Assembly: GCA_039707655.1 (NCBI GenBank)
Contig: CM077672.1
Coordinates: forward strand, 196,578,537 to 196,642,536
Reading direction: 5' to 3'
Origin: Elymus sibiricus
Lineage: Eukaryota; Streptophyta; Magnoliopsida; Poales; Poaceae
DNA: 64,000 nucleotides
Position numbers and translations under genes: made by a program. Each line of letters begins with the position of its first letter. The stretch's first letter is position 1. This document shows positions 20,905 through 31,020 of this stretch, piece by piece. The notes below the pieces were generated by a model that searched no databases, was not told the DNA's origin, and worked only from the letters and a program-made list of their open reading frames with translations.

Positions 20905-21002
20905 TGGCCGGATGAGCGTGTCTCCTTCTCGTCCCGCATGTACCCTGTCTCTCTCTAATTCAGGTGTGTTAATTTGACTGTGGATTGGACTGGGATGAAC
21001 AG
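20905..21002 (+). other. SCL3-like 3' UTR, proximal part
   Basis: The 98 bp after the stop contain a short CT repeat and end in GACTGGGATGAACAG (20988-21002). The same 15 bp recur at 28607-28621, where the flanking sequence continues. The transcript's original 3' UTR was therefore probably split here. Confidence 0.55.
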
Positions 21003-21786
21003 TTTTTATTTAGGGTGTGTCTAGGACACATCTAGATCTGACATAACTATGTCACATCTAAGTTTTGTTTGTGGCCCTCATTTGTTTTTTTTTTTTTGTC
21101 GAACAGTAAAAATAACGAAAAAGTGAGGGCACCATGGGTCGAACAAGGGACCTAACAACTTCTCTGCGCTCCTCGCTAACCGCTTGACATGATTAGATTA
21201 CGTGTCCCAAGTGGAACGCGCAACATTAAGAAAGCATCAGCAGCGACAGATTAGAGGTCGGTTTTTGAAACTTCAAAACACGACATTTTTTTCGAAAAAA
21301 GTGATTATTTTTTAAACGCGGACCTTTTTTTAATTGTAAATACTTTGTATAAGCTCAGACATTTTATGAAAATGCCAACCTTTATTATTATTTTTAAATG
21401 GGAACATTTTTTGAAACTTGAACAAAATTTCACAACATGAACATGAACATTTTTTAGAACCATGAACATCTTTAAAAACTCCGAACAAAATTTGAAAGAT
21501 GCGAACATTATTTGGATTTGTGTACAAATTTTTTTAGAACCATGAACATGAACATGATTTTTTTTTCAAATTTGCATACATTTTTTGAAACACCAGCATT
21601 TTTTAAATTTGAAAATAGGAACATTTTCTGATGGATGGCTTCCTATTTGTTTTCAGTCCTCAATGAGAGAGCCATGATAATCTCAATCATGGTTGCACAA
21701 AAAATCATTTTATTTTCCAATATTTTGTATCAATGATTGTCTTGGAGAGAAATAAAAAAAGGTTGAATTTAACATGGAGATAAAAG
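21003..21786. other. Left part of the unclassified insertion, no gene
   Basis: Contains the left terminal motif, then a CCATGGGTCGAACAAGGGACC segment (about 21130) that looks faintly tRNA-derived. From 21270 to 21640 there are many degenerate TGAACATTTTTT and AAATTTG phrases. Nothing coding was found. Confidence 0.5.
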
Positions 21787-24700
21787 AGTTGTGAGTCGAT
21801 GGTTGACATGGCGTCCCAGTTGCGAGTCGATGGTTGACTTGCAACTGGGCCCCTACAAACATACGCCACCCCCCTAGTTGCGAGTCGATGGTTGACATGC
21901 AACTGGGGCCACTACAAAAAAGTAAGACGCGTACTAGTTGCGAGTTGATGGTTGACTTGCAATTGGGGCAACTACAAAAAAGTACGACGCGTCCCAGTTG
22001 CGAGTCGATGGTTGACTTGCAACTGGGCCCCTACAAACATACGCCCCCCCCTCCCCCGGTCCCTACTTGCGAGTCGATGGTTGACATGCAACTGGGGCCA
22101 CTACAAAAAAGTACGACGCGTAGTTGCGAGTCGATGGCTGACTTGCAACTAGGCCCTTACAAACATATGTCCCACCTAGTTGCAAGTCGATGGTTGACAT
22201 GCAACTGGGGCCACTACAAAAAAGTACGACGCTTCCTAGTTGCGAGTCGATGGTTGACTTGCAACTGGGCCCCTACAAACATACGCCCCTACAAACATAC
22301 GCCCCCCTAGTTGCGAGTCGATGGTTGACTTGCAACTGGCCCCCCACAAACATATGCCCCCCCTAGTTGCGAGTCGATGGTTGACTCACAACTGGGCCCC
22401 TACAAACATACATCCCCCCTAGTTACGAGTCGATGGTTGACATGCAACTGGGGCCACTACAAAAAAGTACGACGCGTCCTAGTTGCGAGTCGATGGTTGA
22501 CTTGCAACAGGGCCCCTACAAACAAACGTCCCCCGCCTAGTTGCGAGTCGATGGTTGACTTGCAACTGGGCCCCTAGAAAAAACATACGCCCCCTAGTTG
22601 CGAGTCGATGGTTGACTTGCAACTAGGCCCCTACAAACATACGTCCCCCCTAGTTGCGAGTCGATGGTTGACATGCAAATGGGGCCACTAGAAAAAAGTA
22701 CGACGCATACTACTTGCGAGTCGATGGTTGACTTGCAACTGGGCCCCTACAAATGTATGCCCACCCAAGTTGCGAGTCGATGGTTGACTTGCAACTGGGC
22801 GCCTACAAACATAGGTCCCCCCCCCTCCCTAATTGCGAGTCGATGGTTGACTTGCAACTGGACCCCTACAAACATACGTCCCCTCTCGTTGCGAGTCGAT
22901 GGTTGACATGCAACTGGGGTAACTACAAAAAAGTACGACGTGTCCCAGTTGCGAGTCGATGGTTGACTTGCAACTAGGCCCCTACAAACATATGTCTCCC
23001 TAGTTGTGAGTCGATGGTTGACATGCAAATTGGGCCACTACAATAAAGTAGGACGCGTCCTAGTTGCGAGTCCATGGTGGACATGCAAATGGGGCCACTA
23101 CAAAAAAGTAGGACGCGTCCAAGTTGCGAATCGATGGTTGACTTGCAACTGGGCCCCAACAACACCTACGCCACCCCCCTAGTTGCGAGTCGATGGTTGA
23201 CATGCAACTGGGGCCCCTACAAAAAAGTACAACGCGTCCTAGTTGCGAGTCGATGGTTAACATGCAACTGGGCCCCTACAAACATACGCCCCCCTCCCTA
23301 GTTGCGAGTCGATGGTTGACATGCAACTGGGGCCACTACAAAAAAGTACGATGCGTAGTTGCGAGTCGATGGTTGACTGGCAACTGGGCCCCTACAAACA
23401 TACGTCCCCCCTAGTTGCGAGTCGATGGTTGACATGCAACTGGGGCCACTACAAAAAAGTACGACGCTTCCTAGTTGCGAGTCGATGGTTGACTTGCAAC
23501 TGGGCCCTTACAAACATACGTCCCCCACCTAGTTACGAGTCGATGGTTGACTTGCAACTGGGCCCCTAGAAAAAACATACGCCCCCTAGTTGCGAGTCGA
23601 TGGTTGACATGCAACTAGTCCCCTACAAACATACGTCCCCACTAGTTGCGAGTCGATGGTTGGCATGCAAATGGGGCCACTACAAAAAAGTACGACGCAT
23701 ACTAGTTGCGAGTCGATGGTTGACTTGCAATTGGGCCCCTACAAACATATGCCCACCCTAGTTGCGAGTCGATGGTTGACTTGCAACTGGGCGCCTATAA
23801 ACATAGGTCCCCCCCCTAATTGCGAGTCGATGGTTGACTTGCAACTGGACCCCTACAAACATGCGCCCCCCCTCGTTGCGAGTCGATGGTTAACATGCAA
23901 CTGGGGTAACTACAAAAAAGTACGACGTGTCCCAGTTGCGAGTCGATGGCTGACTTGCAACTAGACCCCTACAAACATATGTCTCCCTAGTTGCGAGTCG
24001 ATGGTTGACATGCAAATGGGGCCACAACAAAAAAGTAGGACGCGTCCTAGTTGCGAGTCGATGGTGGACATGCAAATGGGGCCACTACAAAAAGTAGGAC
24101 GCGTCCTAGTTGCGAATCGATGGTTGACTTGCAACTGGGCCCCTACAACACATACGCCACCCCCCTAGTGGTGAATCGATGGTTGACATGCAACTAGGGC
24201 CCCTACAAAAGAGTATAACGCGTCCTAGTTGCGAGTCGATGGTTAACATGCAACTGGGCCCCTACAAACATACGCCCCCTTCCCTAGTTGTGATTCGATG
24301 GTTGACATGCAACTGGGGCCACTACAAAAAAGTACGACGCGTAGTTGCGAGTCGATGGTTGACTTGCAACTGGGCCCCTAAAAACATACGTCCCCCCTAG
24401 TTGCGAGTCGATGGTTGACATGCAACTGGGGCCACTACAAAAAAGTACGACGCTTCCTAGTTGCGAGTCGATGGTTGACCTGCAACTGGGCCCTTACAAA
24501 CATACGGCCCCCGCCTAGTTGCGAGTCGATGGTTGACTTGCAACTGGGCCCCTACAAACATACGCCCCCTTGTTGCGAGTTGATGGTTGACTTGCAACTA
24601 GGCCCCTACAAACATACGTCCTCCCTAGTTGTGAGTCGATGGTTGACATGCAACTCGGGCCACTACAAAAAACTACGACGCGTACTACTTGCGAGTCGAT

Positions 24701-25472
24701 TGTTGACTTGCAACTGGGCCCCTACAAACATACTCCCACCCTAGTTGCGAGTCGATGGTTGACTTGCAACTCGGCGCCTAAAAACATAGGTCCCCCCTAG
24801 TTGCGAGTCGATGGTTGACTTGCAACTGGGCCCCTACAAACATACGTCCCCCCTAGTTGCGAGTCGATGGTTGACATGCAACTGGGGTAACTACAAAAAA
24901 GGATGACGTGTCCCAGTTGCGAGTCGATGGTTGATTTCCAACTGGGCCCCTACAAACATACGTCCCCCTAGTTGCGAGTCGATGATTGACATGCAAATGG
25001 GGCCACTACAAAAAGTAGGACGCATCCTAGTTGCGAGTCGATGGTTGACTTGCAACTGGGCCCCCACAACACATACGCCCCCCTAGTTGCGAGTCAATGC
25101 TTGACATGCAACTGGGGCCACTACAAAAAAGTATGACGGATCCTTGTTGCGAGTCGATGGTTGACTTACAACTGGGCCCCTAAAACATACGCCCCCCTAG
25201 TTGCGAGTCGATGGTTGACATGCAACTGGGCCACTACAAAAAAGTATGACGCGTCCTAGTTCCGAGTCGTTCATTGACTTGCAACTGGGCCCCTACAAAC
25301 ATACAACCCCCTAGTTGCGAGTCGATGGTTGACTTGCAACTGAGGGGCCTACAAACATACGCCCCCTAGTTGCGAGTCAATGGTTGACTTACAATTGGGC
25401 CCCCCTACAAACATACGCCCCCCCTAGTTGCGAGTCGATGGTTGAGTTGCAACTGGGGCAACTACAAAAAAA
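21787..25472. repeat. Hairpin satellite array 1 (about 60 units of 54-60 bp)
   Basis: Every unit has the core AGTTGCGAGTCGATGGTTGA, then either CATGCAACTGGGGCC-ACTACAAAAAAGTACGACGCG (type A, about 60 bp) or CTTGCAACTGGGCCCCTACAAACATACGTCCCCC (type B, about 56 bp). A and B often alternate. AGTTGCGAGTC can pair with GACTTGCAACT across a 7-nt loop (GATGGTT), so each unit is an 11-bp-stem hairpin. Landmarks recur every ~990 bp, showing a higher-order repeat. Count estimated as length divided by unit size. Confidence 0.95.
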
Positions 25473-26172
25473 TCGATTTTCGAGATGACTACTTGCAAAT
25501 GAGGCGACTACAAAAACTACAAATAGCTCTATTCCGGAGTCCAGGGGTTTACATACAAACTAAAATTGGGAAAATTTTATTTTTGTGAAAAAACAACTAG
25601 GCAAACACTTGCATATGCAGTATACAAAAAAATTTGACATGGAAAAAAGAGTGCAGGAAACAAATAGGGGAAAACAAGAAAACAACGTTCCCTGCCATCT
25701 CTGAACCACAGACCTGCCAGGTCAGGTCGTCTCCTTCTTCGAATTCGAAACAATACAATAGAAATGGAAGAACAGGGGTGGGGAGTGATGACTCAAGGGA
25801 GGCTGCCGTATCGATGTAATATACTCTACAACGCGGCGCGGATCGATCACGACACGGGCGATCACTCGAGCGCGAAAAATAAAGACACAATAGATCGGAC
25901 GGCTGGACATCTAGATGTGAGATCACTAAATTTCATCTAGATGTGTTTTAGCAATCCTGCTCAAAAAAACAAAAAAAAGAAGAAACACAAACACCGAAAC
26001 GACCGAAAAACACATGGACAAGGATGCGCAGATCACTCATGGTGGGACAACAACAACATGTGAGCCGTGCTAAAAAAATATGAATCTTGGAAATTGCATA
26101 TATAGAGAGAGGGGGAAAAGGCAAGAAAAAATGAACATCACAACCTAAAAAACAAAAGGGAAAAGTCGTCCG
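25473..26172. repeat. Spacer copy 1 within the satellite element
   Basis: Non-repetitive 700-bp stretch starting GATTTTCGAGATGACTAC and ending before the second array. It contains CATCTAGATGTGAGATCACTAAA and CATCTAGATGTGTTTTAGCAA (about 25910-25950), relatives of the element's right terminus. It recurs almost unchanged at 27420-28203. It differs chiefly by lacking 122 bp that lie between ACTCT repeats in copy 2. No protein recognised. Confidence 0.9.
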
Positions 26173-27419
26173 ACATGCAACTGGGGCCACTACAAAAAAG
26201 TACGACGCGTCCTAGTTGCGAGTCGATGGTTGACACGCAACTGGGCCCCTACAAACATATCCCCCCCACCCAGTTGCGAGTCGATAGTTTACATGCAACT
26301 GGGGCCACTACAAAAAAGTACGACACGTCCTAGTTGCGAGTCGATGGTTGACTTGCAACTGGGCCCCTACAAACATACGCCCCCCAGTTGCGAGTCGATA
26401 GTTGACTTGCAACTAGGCCCCTACAAATATACGCCCCTCCAGTTGTGAGTCGATGGTTGACTTGCAACTGGGGCAACTACAAAAAAGTATGACGTGTCCC
26501 AGTTGCCAGTCGATGGTTGACTTGCAACTGGGTCCCTACAAACATAAGTCCCCCCTAATTGCAAGTCGATGGTTGACAAGCAACTGGGGCCACTACAAAA
26601 AAGTACGACACGTCCTAGTTGCGAGTCGATGGTTGACTTACAACTGGGCCACTACAAACATACGCCCCCCTAGTTGCGAGTCAATGGTTGACTTGCAACT
26701 AGGGCAACTACAAAAAAGTATGACGCGTCCCAGTTGCGAGTCGATGGTTGACTTGCAATTGGGCCCCTACAAACATACGTTCCCCCTAGTTGCGAGTCGA
26801 TGGTTGACATGCAACTGGGACAACTACAAAAAAGTATGACGCGTCCCAGTTGCGAGTCGATGGTTAACTTGCAACTAGGCCCCTACAAACATACGTCCCC
26901 CCTAGTTGCAAGTCGATGGTTGACATGCAACTGGGGCCGCTTCAAAAAAGTACGACGCGTCCTAGTTGCGAGTTGATGGTTGACTTGCAACTGGGCCGCT
27001 ACAAACATACGCCCCCTGGTTGCGAGTCGATGGTTGACATGCAACTAGGGCCACTACAAAAAAGTACGACTCGTCCTAGTTGCGAGTCGATGGTTGACTT
27101 GTAACTGGGCCCCTACAAACATACGTCCCCCCCCCCTAGTTGCGAGTCGATGGTTGACATGTAACTGGGCCACTACAAAAAAGTATGACGCGTCCTAGTT
27201 GCGAGTCGATGGTTGACTTGCAACTGGGCCCCTACAAACATAAGCCCCCCCCCCCTAGTTGTGAGTCGATGGTTGACTTGCAACTGGGGGCCATACAAAC
27301 ATATTTCCCCCCTAGTTGCGAGTCGATGGTTGACTTGCAACTGGGGCAAGTACAAACATACGTTACCCCCTAGTTGCGAGTCGATGGTTGACTTGCAACT
27401 GGGGCAACTACAAAAAAAT
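26173..27419. repeat. Hairpin satellite array 2 (about 20 units)
   Basis: Same A and B units as array 1, in the same orientation. It ends with the identical junction GGGGCAACTACAAAAAAAT then GATTTTCGAG, so array end plus spacer is a duplicated module. Confidence 0.95.
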
Positions 27420-28606
27420 TGATTTTCGAGATGACTACTTGCAAATGAGGCGACTACAAAAACTAGAAATAGCTCTATTCTGGAGTTGAGGGGTTTACAT
27501 ACAAACTAAAATCGGGAAAAATTTATTTTTGTGAAAAAACAACTAGGCAAACACTTGCATATGCAGTATACAAAAAAATTTGACATAGAAAAAGAGTGCA
27601 TGAAACAAGTAGGGGAAAACAAAAAAACAACGTTCCCTGCCATCTGTGAGCCACAGACCCGCCAGGTCAGGTCGTCTCCTTCTTCGGATTCGAAACAAAA
27701 CAATAGAAATGGAAGAACAGGGGAGGGGAGTGACGACTCGAGGGAGGCTGCCGTATCGATGTAATATACTCTCGGCTAGACTCTTTGTATTCTAAAAAAA
27801 GCCCAACACAAACAAAGGCAACACCGGCCCAACAAAAAAGAAAAAAGGCAAAACAGTCCCGCTCAGCTGTAGGCCTCCCGGGCCGACAGACTCTACAACG
27901 CGGCGCGGATCGATCACGACACGAGCGATCACTCGAGCGCGAAAAACAAAGACACAATAGATCGGACGACTGGACATCTAGATGTGAGATCACTAAATTT
28001 CATCTAGATGTGTTTTAGCAATCCTGCTCAAAAAAACTAAAAAAAGAAACACAAACACGGAAACGACAGAAAAACACATGGACAAGGATGCGCAGATCAC
28101 TCGTACCAGGACAACAACAACACGTGAGCCGTGCTAAAAAAATGAATCTTGGAAATTGCATATATAGAGAGAGAGGAAAAAAAGAAAAAGAAATGAACAT
28201 CACAGCCTAAAAGCAAAAGGGAAAAGCCAAGCCTAAAACACACAAGAGAGGGCAAAAAAAACACGCCTGCAGCCCACGTAGAGATGCCAAAGAGCAGCAT
28301 ACAGCAGGCCAACAGGGGCAACAACGGCGCCGTGCAACAGGAGCAGGCCGACAGCAGCATAGAGCAGCACACACGCAGCCCGCACACAAACAAACCACGG
28401 CCGTGCAAAGACAACAACCGCGCTACTTATATATATATAAAAAAGGGACAACAGAGACGCTTAAGTGGATCGCCAAGAAAAAAACAAGTGCAGTACGAAT
28501 CTTAGAGCCTTCAGATCATGTGGTGGAGAGGTTAGATGTGACATAGTTAATTTTCATCTAGATGTGAGTTAGCAAATCCGTTTTATTTTCTCTCTTTTTT
28601 TAAATC
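27420..28606. repeat. Spacer copy 2 and right terminus of the satellite element
   Basis: 27420-28203 repeats spacer 1, with an extra 122 bp at 27773-27894. From 28204 the sequence is unique to this copy: a purine-rich, CAG-containing stretch, a (TA)n run at 28429-28438 and the right terminal motif AGATGTGACATAGTTA..CATCTAGATGTGAG (28533-28570), then a T-rich end. Confidence 0.8.
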
Positions 28607-29077
28607 GACTGGGATGAACAGCTTGTTCTCCCGAGTTTGCCACAGGAGTACAAGTACAGCGCTCCAAAATAAAGTTTTAAAATCCAGGCGAATATTTTGG
28701 GCCTCCGATTCGGTTCGACAACTTTGGTGTTTCTTGTTCCCGTCAATGGTCAACTAAGAACAAAATAGCCAACCGCTTTCTTCTCCATTTCCAAAATGAA
28801 GCACTGCACGATCCAAAGCTCATCTGCAATTTCCCCACCGATCCGTCGCTTTTATCGGCTTAGGGCGTGCGTACATCGAATCGGACACATCAAACGTTTG
28901 CGTATATGTCCGACGTGTCCGTGGACAGCGTATAGGGGGCGGTCATTCAACCCGGTGCATCACATGTATTTTTATCATATCAAAAGACATTTTTTATTAG
29001 GGACTGACTATATACCAGTCGATTGAAAATGAAATTAGGGCCAATCGATTTGTTTTCAGCCTTCCGATGTAGATTGT
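28607..29077 (+). other. Displaced SCL3-like 3' flank
   Basis: Starts with the second copy of the 15-bp duplication and continues with unique DNA. AATAAA at 28668-28673 lies about 50 bp in and could be the original polyadenylation signal of the GRAS gene, now 7.7 kb from the stop codon. The remainder shows no gene. Confidence 0.4.
28668..28673 (+). terminator. Candidate poly(A) signal AATAAA
   Basis: With the 7.6-kb insertion removed, this AATAAA would sit about 145 bp after the SCL3-like stop codon, a normal plant distance. Functional use is unproven. Confidence 0.35.
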
Positions 29078-29247
29078 TGTTAGGAAAGATGGGATTGCAT
29101 GCGACACAATTGATTGATCACGTGCAAGTGCACATATATAGGTACAACGGTGCATGACCTCGACTTGTCTCCCAAGCTATACACTGTACGTAGGAGAAAG
29201 GAGGCGTGACAATACATGACTCTAACCTATACGTACATACACGTTCA
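29078..29247 (-). repeat. 3' LTR of the Copia element (about 170 bp)
   Basis: On the plus strand it reads TGTTAGGAAAG..CACGTTCA, so it has TG..CA ends in either direction. It is followed by an 18-19-base C tract (29248-29266), which on the minus strand is a poly-G polypurine tract. The other LTR lies beyond the window, so the length and the duplication ATTGT (29073-29077) are unconfirmed. Confidence 0.6.
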
Positions 29248-31020
29248 CCCCCCCCCCCCCCCCCCCGCGCGTGCGCAGTTGAAACGTCGTCGGCGATGCA
29301 GAGACTGGACCGAAACTCCTCGAAGGTGGATGTCGGAAGTCCCTTAGTCATAACATCGGCGAACTGTTGAGCGGTGGGAACATGCAAAACGCGTATCCGC
29401 CCAAGGGCAACCTGTTCACGAACGAAGTGTATGTCAAGCTCAATGTGCTTCGACCGGCGATGATGAACAGGGTTGGCGGATAGGTAGACGGCGGAGACGT
29501 TGCCGCAGTACACGACCGTGGCCTTATGGACATCGCAAAGCAACTCCTGAAGGAGTTGGCGAAGCCAAGAGCACTCAGCGACAGCGTTAGCCACTGCCCG
29601 GTATTCCGCCTCAGCACTCGAGCGGGAAACCGTGGGTTGTCGTTTAGACGACCACGAGACCAGCGAGGGACCGAGATAGACGCAGTAGCCCGATGTAGAG
29701 CGTCGAGCATCCGAACAGCCGGCCCAGTCGGCGTCCAAATAAGCCACGAGGTCGGTGGAGGAGGACGCCGTCAGCGTGAGCCCAAGAGCCGTGGTGCCGC
29801 GAATATAGCGAATGATCCGCTTCACCAGGGTCCAATGCGAGTCACGTGGAGCATGCATGTGAAGGCACACCTGCTGCACGGCATACTGGAGATCCGGGCG
29901 AGTAAGCGTCAAGTACTGCAGCGCACCGAGGATGGAGCGATAGAATGATGCATCCGGGGCAGGCAAGACATCAAGTGCAGAGAGCTTGGCCTTCGTGTCG
30001 ACAGGCGTGGCGGCAGGCTTGCAGTTAAGCATGCCCGCGCGCTCGAGAAGCTCATGAGCATACCGCTGCTGATGAAGAAAGAACCCGTCAACGCGTCGGA
30101 CAACGTCGATGCCGAGGAAGTAGTGCAGAGGCCCCAGATCCTTGAGGGCAAACTCATCTCGGAGACGAGCAGTGAGCTAATGAAGAAGCTTAGTAGAGGA
30201 TGCCGTCAGGATGATGTCGTCGACGTAGAGCAGGAGATAGGCAGTAGCAGCGCCCTGATGGTAGACGAACAACGACGCGTCGGAGAGAGTGGAGCGAAAA
30301 CCCAGCTGCTGGTGGAAGGCGGCGATGCGCTGGTACCACGCGTGGGGTGCCTGCTTGAGCCCATGGAGCGATCGAGAAAGTAGGCATACGTGATCCGGAT
30401 GAGTGGCGTCGACGAATCCGGTGGGCTGCTGGCAGAACACCTGCTCGGAGAGGTGGCCGTGAAGAAATGCATTGGAGACGTCCAACTGATGCACATGCCA
30501 TGCATGCGACACCGCGAGCTGTAGGACAATGCGGATCGTTCCCAGTTTAACAACCGGGGCAAAGGTGTCGGTGAAGTCGACTCCGGCCAGCTGTGGAAAG
30601 CCAAGGACAACCCATCGCGCTTTATAGCGCTCAAGAGAACCATCGGGGTGGGTCTTGTGGCGAAACACCCATTTGCCGGTGATGACGTTGGCGTGAGGGG
30701 GCCGCGGCACAAGTTGCCACGTGCGGTTACGCTGCAATGCGTCAAACTCCTCTTGCATCACGGCGAGCCAATGAGGGTCGCGAAGAGCGGTGCGAGCTGA
30801 AGAGGGGACCGGCGAAGGTGACGAGGTCGACGTGGTGCATGCGTACTCGTCGGACGCATAGCGCGTGCTGGGACGTAGTACACCGACGTGAGCACGAGTC
30901 ATCATATGGTGTGGCGCCACCAGAGAAGCGACGGGCGATGGTGGTGGCGAGCCCATCGTAGAGCCAGGACCCGCAAGGGGCAAGCGGGACGGGCTCGGAG
31001 AGGAGCCAGTTGAGGAGCCC
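29118..31020 (-). pseudogene. Copia pol, reverse transcriptase and RNase H part
   Basis: The retrotransposon polymerase segment copies element RNA into DNA. One frame runs 31020 to about 29270 with a single TAG at 30179-30177 (between LLH and LTARLRDEF, where the family has Gln). Motifs: TGKWVFRHKTHPDGS, RYKARWV, QLDVSNAFLHG, SLHGLKQAPHAWYQR and YVDDI (RT active site). Then come KDLGPLHYFLGI, YLDADWAG and SSAEAEYRAVANAVAE (RNase H), ending TKGLPTSTFEEFR. The frame has no stop before the poly-G tract and reads into the LTR, probably through an indel. The protein is cut at its upstream edge by the 31021-63544 insertion and continues at 63550. Confidence 0.93.

Larger units (their letters stand above)
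21003..28606. mobile_element. Unclassified 7.6-kb insertion built of hairpin satellite arrays
   Basis: Bounded by perfect 15-bp direct repeats GACTGGGATGAACAG. The two ends are related in inverted orientation: CACATCTAGAT..TAACTATGTCACATCTAA near 21030 matches the complement of the 28533-28575 sequence. Internal parts in order: left terminus, AT-rich GAACATTTTT-rich stretch, array 1, spacer copy 1, array 2, spacer copy 2, right terminus. No protein gene is supported, since all frames across it encode repeat peptides. A 15-bp duplication suggests target-primed retroposition, while inverted ends suggest a DNA element, so its class is open. Confidence 0.65.

Noticed and set aside
19329..20939. 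Long minus-strand frames opposite the GRAS gene
   Set aside because: Shadows of a very GC-rich coding exon. No conserved motif in those frames.
21130..21190. Possible tRNA-like segment (GGTCGAACAAGGGACC)
   Set aside because: Only a T-arm-like piece is visible. No acceptor stem or anticodon arm could be drawn.
21834..24744. Open frames with repeated SRWLTCNW-type peptides
   Set aside because: The unit length often keeps a frame open by chance. The peptides follow the DNA repeat and match no protein.
21787..27419. CRISPR-like array
   Set aside because: Direct repeats with variable parts look similar at first, but units are 54-60 bp with two recurring variants, no unique spacers, and the context is plant nuclear DNA.
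29118..29270. Extra C-terminal domain on Copia RNase H
   Set aside because: The reading continues through a poly-G tract and LTR, best explained by loss of the normal stop or an indel.
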